Positions 5,309 through 13,710 of a DNA stretch of 29,240 nucleotides are shown piece by piece; the stretch's first letter is position 1, and each line of letters opens with the position of its first letter. Position numbers and translations under genes: made by a program. A model generated the notes under the pieces. That model had not been told where the DNA came from. It did not search any database and saw only the letters and a list, made by a program, of their open reading frames with translations. Location: the NCBI GenBank assembly GCA_024276815.1, contig JAJRWM010000072.1, positions 1 to 29,240 on the forward strand. Reading direction: 5' to 3'. This DNA is from a bacterium (lineage in GTDB: Bacteria; JACRDZ01; JAJRWM01).

Positions 5309-7948
5309 TTAATCCGAAGAATGGTTGTAGGTTGTAATCAACTCCCTGATACTTTCATGAGGATGGTCAGAGAACTGTTGCTGGTCGAAGATCAGGTTCT
5401 GAGGCGGTAGCGAAAGGCGCAGGCTGCCAAACTGGTCGCTTTCAATAATTAGTTTGGGGCTTTTGTGCAGGTACGGCTTGAGCAGGTTTCTCAGTCTGGT
5501 GACCTGGCTCAGCCTTTCGTCACAGATCGCCTCATCCAGCTTGTGTACCCAGCCGCTGTTGGCTTTCTTTTCCAGGGCTAAACGGAGGATGATCTCAAAT
5601 AACCGCCTGGTTAACTTGACGTTTTGACCGTTAACGCTGATAAAATAATGCCGTCCCCGGTACTGATTGGTGATTTCGATAATATCGGCGGTGAAAGTCT
5701 CTTCAGGCTGGGCCGGTTGCGATTGCCGAAGCGCAAGATTGTTTTGCCGGGCCATATCCTCCAGTATTTTTTGGGCAATCCTGGGTTTAAGGAGTCGTTC
5801 CAGGTGTTTTGGATCGACCGCACGCAATCCTTCGAGATTATCAATCCCCTCCCTGACCAGCTTTTGACAGTTTTCTCTTCCCAGGGAGGGAATCCGCAAT
5901 CTGGCCAGTTCCAGGCTTTCCTTGTTGACGCCGAAAATCAATCTCTCTTTGAGGGTGTTTAACCGCTCATACATCCGGTTATCGTGACGGATATCCCGGC
6001 AGATCAAAGCGGCGGCGCCAACGATCCAGGCGAAATGTTTGCCCAGGTTGGTTAACTCCCCGGCGTAACAGTTGGTCGCGTTTTCAATGCTCAAAGTAGA
6101 CTGGGAGCCGAGCCATAATTCCAGAACGACCGGTATTTTTACTTCCTTTAACTGGAAAAACATATTAGTGGTTGTTTCGCCGAACGCGTACTTGATGATC
6201 TCTTTCGCGTCCTGAGATAAATGATTTTCCAGGTAATCGAAATAATATTTCTTTTGTTGCGGCTGGTTTTCAACTGAGAGGTGGAAATCGTGGCCATTTT
6301 CGGTTAACGCCGCCGCGTAAAATATTTCCAGATCGGCAACATAGCGATTGGTTGTAGTGTTTAGCCAGTCGTTTAACTGAATCGCTGTATCAGTGGAGAT
6401 ACCTTTGGCCGCGGCGAGCTTGGCCAGCGGCGAGGGGATTATTTTGCCTTTGGAATTGACATAAATCAGTTTGTTGGCGGCCAGTTCTTTAATCGTTTTT
6501 TCTATTGCCTCCTGCCAGTCAGGTTCTTGTTTCCGCTCCCGGGCGTAAAAATGGGTGTAGGTTGTTTGAAAAAAACTGAGCAAGTCGCTTTTTTTTTGAG
6601 TTTTACCGCAGGTCAGCCAGAGAATTATCGGCGCTATGCGGTTTAAGGCCAGGCTGGGTTTTGTGTGCCGGGCTTTCTTTTCCACGTAAGTATTCCAATA
6701 GGTATCGAATTCCTTGCGGGAACTGGCCGGGATCACCATGCGCCCAAAAGAGGTCTGCGAGCCAAAACGTCCGGCTCTTCCCGCCTCGTTCTCTTTCTCG
6801 TTTTTGGTAAGAATGTCCAGGTAGGGACGTTTGCAGATCGGGTCGTAGCGCCAGATATGCGGATCGATAAAAACGTTTTTAGAGGGCAGGTTGACTCCCA
6901 TGGCCAGGGTCGTGGTAGCCGTAACCAGGCGGATTTGCCCCTTTTTGAAGTAATTTTCGATAATCCGGCGTTCAGCACAGGTCAAATCGGCGTTATGAAA
7001 AGCGATACCGGCTCTCAGCGTCACCTGGAGCTGTAAGGTTGTTATCGTTTGTTCCAGAAGTTGCAATTCTGCGACAGCCTCTCGAGCCTCGGGCAGGTTG
7101 CTTTCCCGGGCCAGGGTCAAAGCGTGCATCCTGGTACTTTGTTTGTCAGGCAGGAATATGATGGATTGCTCGCCCCGTTCAGCCATGTCCAGCGCGATAT
7201 TCCAGGTGTTTGGCAGTCCGTTGTCGGGATTGTTTCTAATCAGGGTTTCTTTGCCTTTTTTCCCGCTGTTGTACTCCTGGTAATAGAAGACGTTATCGAG
7301 AAGAATACCTTCTTTTAACTCGTTGGGTCTCTCCAAAGAGTTGTAAAGAATCGCGTTCAGCCATTTGATCAGAGGATCGTTCGTGGGAATTACGGCTGAA
7401 AGACCAAGAATTTTTATCTGGCGGTATTCTTTCAGCAGGCAGATAATATACTCGAGAATAACGCCCCGGTTATCCTGACCGATATTTTGCAGTTCATCAA
7501 TTATCACCAGCCCGAGCAGGTTTAAAAGGGTCGGCTGAATGGTCAGAAACGAGAGTACTTTTTCGTAGACTATAACCGCGAGGTCGAACTTCCCCGAAAC
7601 TATATCATGGTCGTGTTCAGATCTTTCGCCTGTGGAGATAAGGACTTTCAGCCCGTAGTCGTGATATTTGTCGTGGAATTCCCGGTATTTTTCCTCAGCC
7701 AGAGAACGTAACGGCGCCAGGTAGAGGACCTGGCGGTTGCTTAAAATAGTGTTGATCGCCGCCATTTCCGCCAGGAATGTTTTACCGCTCGCGGTTGGCG
7801 ATGATATTACCAGGTTTTGCTGATTGAACAAGGCGTCTTCGCTCAGTACTTTTGCCTGTAAAGGAAAAAGCTCTTCTATGCCGCATTGCCGCCAGGTTTT
7901 GATAAAATATTCCGGGAAGCCCAAATCAGTCAGTTTTTCTATCTTCAT
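5309..7948 (-). CDS. Ski2/Hel308-like superfamily 2 helicase
   Basis: The 879-residue protein is an ATP-dependent helicase of the Ski2-like group. Motifs in order: LFPLQ (Q motif, residues 28-31), PTASGKT (motif I, 51-57), LAPLRSLAEEK (Ia, 78-88), DELQ (II, 151-154), LSAVIPT (III), GIAFHNADL (313-321, typical of Ski2 proteins), ATTTLAMGVNLPS (V, 343-355) and NEAGRAGRFG (VI). Residues 670-730 (FGVNKESLELARLRIPSLGR) look like the winged-helix and helix-hairpin-helix part of Hel308. About 150 residues of unrecognised sequence follow. I prefer ATG 7948; the TTG at 8005 has no ribosome site. It stands alone, with a terminator downstream. Hel308-type enzymes act on stalled replication forks in archaea; the bacterial role here is not known to me. 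Confidence 0.85.
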   Translation of the reverse strand: MKIEKLTDLGFPEYFIKTWRQCGIEELFPLQAKVLSEDALFNQQNLVISSPTASGKTFLAEMAAINTILSNRQVLYLAPLRSLAEEKYREFHDKYHDYGLKVLISTGERSEHDHDIVSGKFDLAVIVYEKVLSFLTIQPTLLNLLGLVIIDELQNIGQDNRGVILEYIICLLKEYRQIKILGLSAVIPTNDPLIKWLNAILYNSLERPNELKEGILLDNVFYYQEYNSGKKGKETLIRNNPDNGLPNTWNIALDMAERGEQSIIFLPDKQSTRMHALTLARESNLPEAREAVAELQLLEQTITTLQLQVTLRAGIAFHNADLTCAERRIIENYFKKGQIRLVTATTTLAMGVNLPSKNVFIDPHIWRYDPICKRPYLDILTKNEKENEAGRAGRFGSQTSFGRMVIPASSRKEFDTYWNTYVEKKARHTKPSLALNRIAPIILWLTCGKTQKKSDLLSFFQTTYTHFYARERKQEPDWQEAIEKTIKELAANKLIYVNSKGKIIPSPLAKLAAAKGISTDTAIQLNDWLNTTTNRYVADLEIFYAAALTENGHDFHLSVENQPQQKKYYFDYLENHLSQDAKEIIKYAFGETTTNMFFQLKEVKIPVVLELWLGSQSTLSIENATNCYAGELTNLGKHFAWIVGAAALICRDIRHDNRMYERLNTLKERLIFGVNKESLELARLRIPSLGRENCQKLVREGIDNLEGLRAVDPKHLERLLKPRIAQKILEDMARQNNLALRQSQPAQPEETFTADIIEITNQYRGRHYFISVNGQNVKLTRRLFEIILRLALEKKANSGWVHKLDEAICDERLSQVTRLRNLLKPYLHKSPKLIIESDQFGSLRLSLPPQNLIFDQQQFSDHPHESIRELITTYNHSSD

Positions 7949-8265
7949 GCAAATTCCCAATCTCTTGAAATAGTCTGTTTCGGTGTAATTGACGGCAGTT
8001 ACCAATAGTCACATGAATGTCACAAAAGGTGGCGGCGAGTAATAAAGTGTAACAAACTAATACCATATATATTTCGAACGTTTTAGAAGATTATTTTAAT
8101 TTAAAATTAATCAGTTGCTGCTATTATAGCTTAAGGTAAAAGATAATAAGGGCTTAGCGAAAGATAAAAGTGTCCGGGCGCTGTTGGCCGGATCCACCGA
8201 ATAACAAAATGAACCTGCCTCCCGCAGCAAGCTAACGAGGTATTCCGGCAGCGGAATAAACCGGT
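7949..8265. other. 317-bp intergenic region with hairpins
   Basis: It is AT-rich near the helicase start and holds its promoter region, although I could not fix a clear -10/-35 pair. At the left of the protease stop it carries two hairpins (8214-8258, listed separately). No coding frame looks real. Confidence 0.6.
8214..8258. repeat. Two adjacent REP-like hairpins after the protease gene
   Basis: TATTCCG-GCAG-CGGAATA (8241-8258) is a perfect 7-bp stem. Beside it CCTCCCGCAGC-AA-GCTAACGAGG (8216-8239) forms an imperfect stem (CCTC/GAGG and AGC/GCT). They lie within 10-50 bases of the protease stop codon. There is no T tract, so they look more like REP-type elements or transcript-end stabilisers than a standard terminator. 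Confidence 0.5.
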
Positions 8266-11200
8266 CTAGGAATGGATACGTTTTGCCCGTCTTCGCCTTC
8301 TGGCCATGAAAATAGTCATGAAAAGGAATAAAATCGTGAAGAACGCGGATGTCTCAGGATATAAAACGCCAAAGACTAACGGTGTCAGCAAAAACCTGGT
8401 GAGTGCTCTCAGCGTATCATGTCTATGGATATAATCGGCGATGGGCGGGGAATATTTATAGTAGTTAGCGACAAATATCCGGCCCCAGTAATTAGTTAAC
8501 AGATATTGATCCCTGAATTTTCGCAGAGCTTTAACATGGGGGTGCAGATAAGAGCCGTAAGCCGCCGTGGCGATGAAACAAAACTTCTTGCTGTCGTTAC
8601 CGCCGCCGCTGTTGGTGGCGCTTGGTTCGCCGCTGGCCTCGTTGATAATAATCGGCGGGGGCGCCGAGTCGGATGTACCAGTAAGGATAATCGGGCCGCT
8701 GTCCGAAAGACAGGAGTTATTGCTCTCGTCCACTTCGGGCGTCGTTTCATTATTGTCCACGACAGCGCCGAGATAATAGGTACCCGGATTCAGGAAGGAA
8801 GGCAGCGATACTTCCGCCGTCGCGATAGTGGTGGATGCGCCGGCGGCCAGCGAGGCAATTTCCACCGAAGGGGCGAGTTGAAGGTCGTAAATGTTAATTA
8901 CCGGATCAGATGACAGGTAATAGGCGAAATTAAAAGGCTTGTCGGCGTTTTTCACGCCCTGGTTGGTTATTTCGATGGCCGGGATGACCACTGTTTCATC
9001 TATGACGCCGGAGGTCGGTCCGGATAACGCGGAAACGATAAAATCAGGCGCGTTTAACTTGATATGAACGATTAAATTATCCGATGATGCGGTAAGCTCC
9101 TTATGGATTGCGCATCTGGTCTGAATGTTTAAATTGTAAGTGCCTTTATGGTTCCAGTTGTGGGGCGCGGATGGGGATGCGGACCATTCCGAGTAAATTC
9201 CGTCGCTTCCCATAAAACGGTATTCTATCGGGTGGTTCAGATTGGACGTGACGCTTGCGCATGAGTAAACGTAGGCGATATCGGTATAACCGTCAACCTT
9301 TCCGCTGGGCGTCTCCGGAGCGCTGATAGTCTCAACCAGGATGTTGACATTTAACCCGGAGGAAACGGCGGTCGCGTTAAAGTGAAGATTACAGCGCGCT
9401 TCCGCTTTAACTGAATAAACTCCCTCAGCCGACCAGGTATGGCTTTTTGTGGTGGAAGTTGACCAGTCTGAATAGCTGCCGTCCCCCCAGTCAAAACGAT
9501 ATTCCAACTCGTGATTATTACTGGAGCCGGCATTGGCGGAGGTGAAGGTATAGCTGATCCCGGCGATTCCCTCACTCACTCCGGCCGGGGGATCCGGTTC
9601 GGTAATGGGTTCATAGGGAGGAGTGGCCTTCAGGCTGACGTTATCAATTCTGAAGGTTGTGGTGTTGATATTATCGGTCGCTCCTTGAAAGAAGATGCGG
9701 ATGGTCTGCCGGTCCAGGTACGAGGTCAGATCAAATGTTTCTGTGCCGTAACTGGAAAACGCCAGTTTTTCGGTGTTTGCGTAAGAAGCGACGGTTCCCA
9801 GATAGTTGCCGGTAGAGTCCTGAACGAATATATCAAGGCTGTCATGTTGGTATAACAGGCTGTCATGGGAATCAATGTTCAGGTTAAACGAGAGAGTCAG
9901 CGTTTCCGCGTTGTCGGGAAGCTGCGCGGTTTGATACATCGAGCCGGAAAGGTTATCGCCCTCGCTCCCGTCAGGTAAAGAAAGATGAGCATTGAAAAGC
10001 CGGTGTCCGGAACGCTCCCATCACTGATATAGAAGTCGCCCGCCAGCGTCCAGGGAGTTGTCCCTGCTTCAAACGTACCATTCTCTAACAGTTCCACCCC
10101 AACCGAATTTCTGAATTGGGCGATTGTCAGGAAGGTATTGCCAATTGACTTGGAGTTATCCGCCTCGTTATACTGACCTTCGGGTATTCCCATCGGGTGA
10201 CCGTCATAGTTAAGATCAGGATTGGAAAAATACCCCACCCGGGGCTTCATATAACTCATAATGGTCGCGAAAGATCCGCTGACATCATAGCCGTATGAGT
10301 AGGGGAAAGCTCCTGGGCCCGGGGAATTGGCCCGGTCGTGAGCGCAGCCCATGTTATGTCCGAGTTCATGGATGAAAGTATACTCGGAACAATATCGTCC
10401 GGTACTGTCATCACCCTCCTGAACGACGGAAAAAGCGGATGATTCGAAGGCTGGGTCCACATTCTGCATTAACCAGGCTCTGCCGCACCAGGAATTACTG
10501 GTGTTGAATTTGCGTAGCAAGAGAACAAAGTCAGCTCCATACTGATCCCGCATCGCGGCCACCTCGGAAAAAGCGCCGCTTCCGTTTGTTAACGCTTCCA
10601 GCGCTGTCGCGGTTGTGGTCGCGTCAGAGTAATTAATTTGCTGGGCGGCGGCCAGGTTCAGCTGGGTGGGGATCAGGCTGTTGGTAAAGGCCTGATTGGA
10701 GAGATCGATAAAATGGTTTATTTTGGTGATTATCTGGCTCCCGGGATATTCCGTAGCCATGCCATCGGTGTATAAAACAAGGATATCGAGATAGGAGCCG
10801 TCATCGACAGCGGCGTCGTCGCCGGCAAGTCTCTCCCGGTTGGGGTCGGCATAATCCGCCGGTAGCGCGCCATCGTCCGGGGGCGCCATATTTGAGGGGT
10901 TCTGGACAATAATCTGATGATAATTGCCATCGCCGACTGGCTCGATGTTATAGATTGCGTCGGCGGTTTCAATTCTGCCGAACATGATTTTGCGTCCAAC
11001 CGTCAAGACTACGTTGCTGAGAGGGTCACCCCTGACTTTGCCGAACCAGGTGTAAGCGGTGGTGTTTCTTGAGACGATTCGTTTATTCTCAACATTGTAG
11101 ACTTTCTCAAAGAGGTTCAAAGTTAATTCTTTGGTGAATATTTCATCTTTTTTCAGCACATCGAAGTTAACCTTGACCATTTTTCGTCTCAGGGCGGCCT

Positions 11201-11384
11201 GGTTTTGTTCCAGGCGGGAGGTTAGCTCGGCGCCCACCGGCCGCAGGAGCTGTTGATCGGAACCGGCCTGGGCAAGCCAGGGATTGAGCAGAAAGATAAT
11301 CAGGAAAAGAACGGTTCGGGACTTTTTAAACTTATCAGATGTCCGGTAACAAAATCCATTAAACATCATATTAAAATATACCAA
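8266..11384 (-). pseudogene. Secreted reprolysin-like metalloprotease with PKD, CARDB and CFI-box C-terminus, one-base frameshift
   Basis: Once one missing base near 9993-9998 is restored, this is a single protein of about 1,035 residues. Order: signal peptide (hydrophobic VLFLIIFLLNPWLAQA), a propeptide-like region, a zinc protease domain with HELGHNMGCAHD (HExxHxxGxxHD, about residues 339-350) and Met-turn TIMSYM, and a jelly-roll-like domain. Then come two PKD-like domains (each with a GxDG-type core such as FDWGDG), a CARDB domain (near 9050-8720) and a C-terminus with CFIATAAYG near 8,580. That last motif is followed by YYKYSPPIADYI, hydrophobic segments and an RRRRRAKR tail. CFI-box tails are known as C-terminal sorting regions, so surface anchoring is inferred. 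The first frame runs 11384-9897 and the second continues to 8266 as NAHLSLPDGSEGDNLSGSMYQT. The break cuts the jelly-roll domain, so both halves belong together. Start is TTG 11384 or the ATG pair at 11369/11366; none has a good ribosome site. Confidence 0.85.
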
Positions 11385-11442
11385 AAAAAGCGATTTGAGT
11401 CAACTGATCAGCACTTTGAGGTCCAGTAAAAGTAAAAATATC

Positions 11443-11472
11443 TTGACGTATTTTCGGCATTAGTGATAGGAT
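11443..11472 (+). promoter_or_regulatory. Sigma-70-like promoter of the HEAT-rrf2-larE-mnmA operon
   Basis: TTGACG (11443-11448), an 18-base spacer and TAGGAT (11467-11472) form a fair housekeeping promoter. The leader to the expected start near 11565 is about 85 bases and contains small stems: GGAA/TTCC near 11514-11524 and GGCCA/TGGTC near 11525-11546. Confidence 0.5.
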
Positions 11473-11564
11473 TAGTTTAATATTGAACCTGTGAAACCCT
11501 GTTGTTTGGTAGGGAATAGTTTCCGGCCAAGATTAAAAAGCTGGTCGGGGAAGGAGTCGGGATA

Positions 11565-12395
11565 ATTAAAAAATGTAGTTATCGTATTTTGTCGGTGTTG
11601 TGTTTTTCCATGTTGCTCTGTTTAGGTAATTCTGTCTTCGCTTTGGATAACGCGGAGCATGGTTTTCAGTTCATGGTCGCCCAGGCCCCCATGAAGATGA
11701 ACAATAAACGGTTCAGGGAGTGGCGTAAGCAGGATTTTAAAAGATATATCAGGCAGTTGGGCTCAAAAGATAAATTTACGCGTTCCCGGGCGGTAAAAAC
11801 GATTATTCGTGATTACAAGGATTTTGTGCCCAAGGATATTGCCCCGTTGCTGGGAAGCAAGAATCCGATAGAGCGTCATTCCGCCGTGGCGATAGTCAGT
11901 ACGTATCCTGATGAGCGTTATAAACCGGCTTTGCTTAAGATCGTTAGGAGTGATTCTCAAAAGACGATCAGGAAAGCCGCCATAAAGGCGCTTGGTTCCT
12001 ATCGCGCTCCTGATGTCGGGAACGCTTTGATCGAGGTCTACGGCGAACGCTCCGCCGAGGAAAAAAAGATGATCCTCGGGATTTTCGGGAAGAATCGTTT
12101 TGAGCCGGCCCTGCCGTTAATTGAAAAAGCCCTGGAGGATGAGCAGTGGTTTGTGCGCGAGGCGGCGGTTTTTGCTTTATCCAGGTTCAAGCAGCCGAAG
12201 TATCTTGATGTTTTTGTCCGCATGTATGATGACGCCGACAAGCATGTCAGGTACATGGTTTTAAAGGCTATCCAGAAATACAACATACCAAGCAACCAAA
12301 AGTTGATTAATCTGTTGAATCGCGCCGCGAAAGATAAAGATATCAGAGTAAGCCAATTGGCTGCCAAGATGCTCAGGTTTGACAGGATGCACTAA
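11565..12395 (+). CDS. Secreted HEAT-repeat protein
   Basis: After a signal peptide, the protein is built of helical HEAT-like repeats: RSRAVKTIIRDY, ERHSAVAIVSTY, IRKAAIKALGSY, VREAAVFALSRF, VRYMVLKAIQKY and VSQLAAKMLRF recur about every 30-37 residues. Such repeats bind partner proteins; no catalytic motif is seen. The start is unusual. A good ribosome site AAGGAG (11551-11556) is followed eight bases later by ATT AAA AAA, reading (M)KKCSYRILSVLCFSMLLCLGNSVFA, a textbook signal peptide with a charged N-region. The only canonical start nearby, TTG 11589, is 32 bases from the ribosome site and would lose all positive charges. ATA at 11562 is also possible. The gene leads the operon with rrf2, larE and mnmA; its link to sulfur metabolism is unknown. 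Confidence 0.8.
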   Translation: MKKCSYRILSVLCFSMLLCLGNSVFALDNAEHGFQFMVAQAPMKMNNKRFREWRKQDFKRYIRQLGSKDKFTRSRAVKTIIRDYKDFVPKDIAPLLGSKNPIERHSAVAIVSTYPDERYKPALLKIVRSDSQKTIRKAAIKALGSYRAPDVGNALIEVYGERSAEEKKMILGIFGKNRFEPALPLIEKALEDEQWFVREAAVFALSRFKQPKYLDVFVRMYDDADKHVRYMVLKAIQKYNIPSNQKLINLLNRAAKDKDIRVSQLAAKMLRFDRMH

Positions 12396-12421
12396 ATCTG
12401 TTTGTTATGGAGAGGTAAAAC

Positions 12422-12889
12422 ATGAATTTAACAACTAAAGGACGTTATGGTGTCCGGGCGATGGTTGATCTGGCGTTTCGTTATCAGCAGGGGTTTGTGC
12501 CGGTTAAACAATTATGTTCCCGCCAGGAGATATCTGTCTACTATCTTGAGCAGTTGTTCAGCAAATTGCGGCACGCGGGCCTGGTTGAGAGTCTCAGGGG
12601 GCCCAAGGGCGGTTACCGGCTCTCGCGGGACCCCAAAGAAATTACGGCGGGCGCGATCATCCGGGTTCTGGAGGATTCGTTTGCTCCGGTGGAATGTGTC
12701 GATGAAGAGTCAGACGCTGAAAAAGGCCACCGGATAAATATCTGCGTTACCCGTCTTTTATGGAAAGACATTAAGGACAAGATTGGCGAAGTCCTGGATA
12801 ACACTACCCTGGAAGACCTTTGTCAGCGGGTAAATGAATTGCCTGATTACAACAAGACGATGAACCACCATTATATGTATCACATCTAG
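12422..12889 (+). CDS. Rrf2-family transcriptional regulator
   Basis: The 155-residue protein has the Rrf2 winged helix from residue 1: TTKGRYGVRAMVDLA, then YLEQLFSKLRHAGLVESLRGPKGGYRLSR, the hallmark recognition helix and wing. IscR-type members bind a [2Fe-2S] cluster with three Cys in residues 92-106. Here only Cys92 and Cys108 are found in that stretch (others at 32 and 134), so classical IscR ligation is incomplete and CymR-like cysteine sensing or a changed cluster site is possible. ATG 12422 follows a GGAGAGG site. It lies 26 bp after the HEAT gene and 17 bp before the proposed larE start, so it probably regulates this sulfur-transfer operon, itself included. Confidence 0.9.
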   Translation: MNLTTKGRYGVRAMVDLAFRYQQGFVPVKQLCSRQEISVYYLEQLFSKLRHAGLVESLRGPKGGYRLSRDPKEITAGAIIRVLEDSFAPVECVDEESDAEKGHRINICVTRLLWKDIKDKIGEVLDNTTLEDLCQRVNELPDYNKTMNHHYMYHI

Positions 12890-12906
12890 AATCGTTAACT
12901 AATCCT

Positions 12907-13710
12907 ATTAACAAAACAGTTGAACTTGAACCATACCTGAAAAGTTTAGGCAGCGTTGTTGTCGCTTTCTCAGGCGGTGTTGACAGCACGTATTTACTTG
13001 CCGTCGCTGTCAAGGTATTGAAAGACAAGGTGTTGGCGGTGACAGCCCGTTCCTCGACCTACCCCGCCTCGGAGCTGGAGCAGGCCTGTTCCCTGGCGGC
13101 TGATTTGGGCGCGGAACATTTGGTAATCGACTCCGAAGAGCTTGACATCGAAGGCTTCAGCAATAATCCGCCGGACCGTTGTTATTATTGCAAACATGAA
13201 TTATTCGGTAAGCTGGCGGAAATAGCGCGCGCCCGCAATTACCGGTTTGTCATCGACGGCAGCAATCTTGATGATGACAGTGATTATCGTCCCGGCGGCC
13301 GGGCGGCCGCTGAACTTGGTGTGAAGAGTCCCTTGAGGGAAGCTGGTTTTACCAAGGAAATGATTCGTGAATTCAGCCGGTCGATGGGCTTAGCCACCGC
13401 TGACAAGCCGGCTTATGCCTGTTTGGCTTCCCGTTTTCCCTATCACCATAAAATTGACGCCCGTCGCCTGAAAATGGTGGGGGCGGCGGAAGAGTTCTTA
13501 AAAAAGGAAGGCTTGAGTGGTTTCCGGGTTCGCTGTCATGATAATCTGGCGCGGCTGGAGGTAAGGGAAGATGATCGGGGATATTTTTCTCAGGGCGCGA
13601 ATCGGGATAAGGTCGCGGCATATTTTAAATCGATTGGTTTCCATTATGTTGTGCTGGACCTGGAAGCTTACCGCTCCGGCCGTATGAATGAGGAACTTGA
13701 TTTATCATGA
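12907..13710 (+). CDS. larE: LarE-like ATP-dependent sulfur transferase, probably [4Fe-4S] type
   Basis: This is a PP-loop ATPase that activates a substrate carboxylate and inserts sulfur; LarE makes the nickel-pincer nucleotide of lactate racemase. The PP-loop SGGVDS lies at residues 22-27 (12970-12987), and DGSNLDDDSDYRPG is the LarE signature. CYYC (Cys92, Cys95) and ACLASR (Cys172) are present. LarE proteins with three such Cys, as in Thermotoga, bind a [4Fe-4S] cluster, whereas the Lactobacillus type sacrifices one Cys; the cluster type is therefore predicted. No ATG, GTG or TTG occurs in frame from the stop at 12844 to TTG 13018, and a start there would delete the PP-loop. The best start by length is ATT 12907; CTG 12937 is an alternative. 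The last four bases overlap mnmA (ATGA). No larB or larC is in the window, so its real substrate may differ. Confidence 0.85.
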   Translation: MNKTVELEPYLKSLGSVVVAFSGGVDSTYLLAVAVKVLKDKVLAVTARSSTYPASELEQACSLAADLGAEHLVIDSEELDIEGFSNNPPDRCYYCKHELFGKLAEIARARNYRFVIDGSNLDDDSDYRPGGRAAAELGVKSPLREAGFTKEMIREFSRSMGLATADKPAYACLASRFPYHHKIDARRLKMVGAAEEFLKKEGLSGFRVRCHDNLARLEVREDDRGYFSQGANRDKVAAYFKSIGFHYVVLDLEAYRSGRMNEELDLS

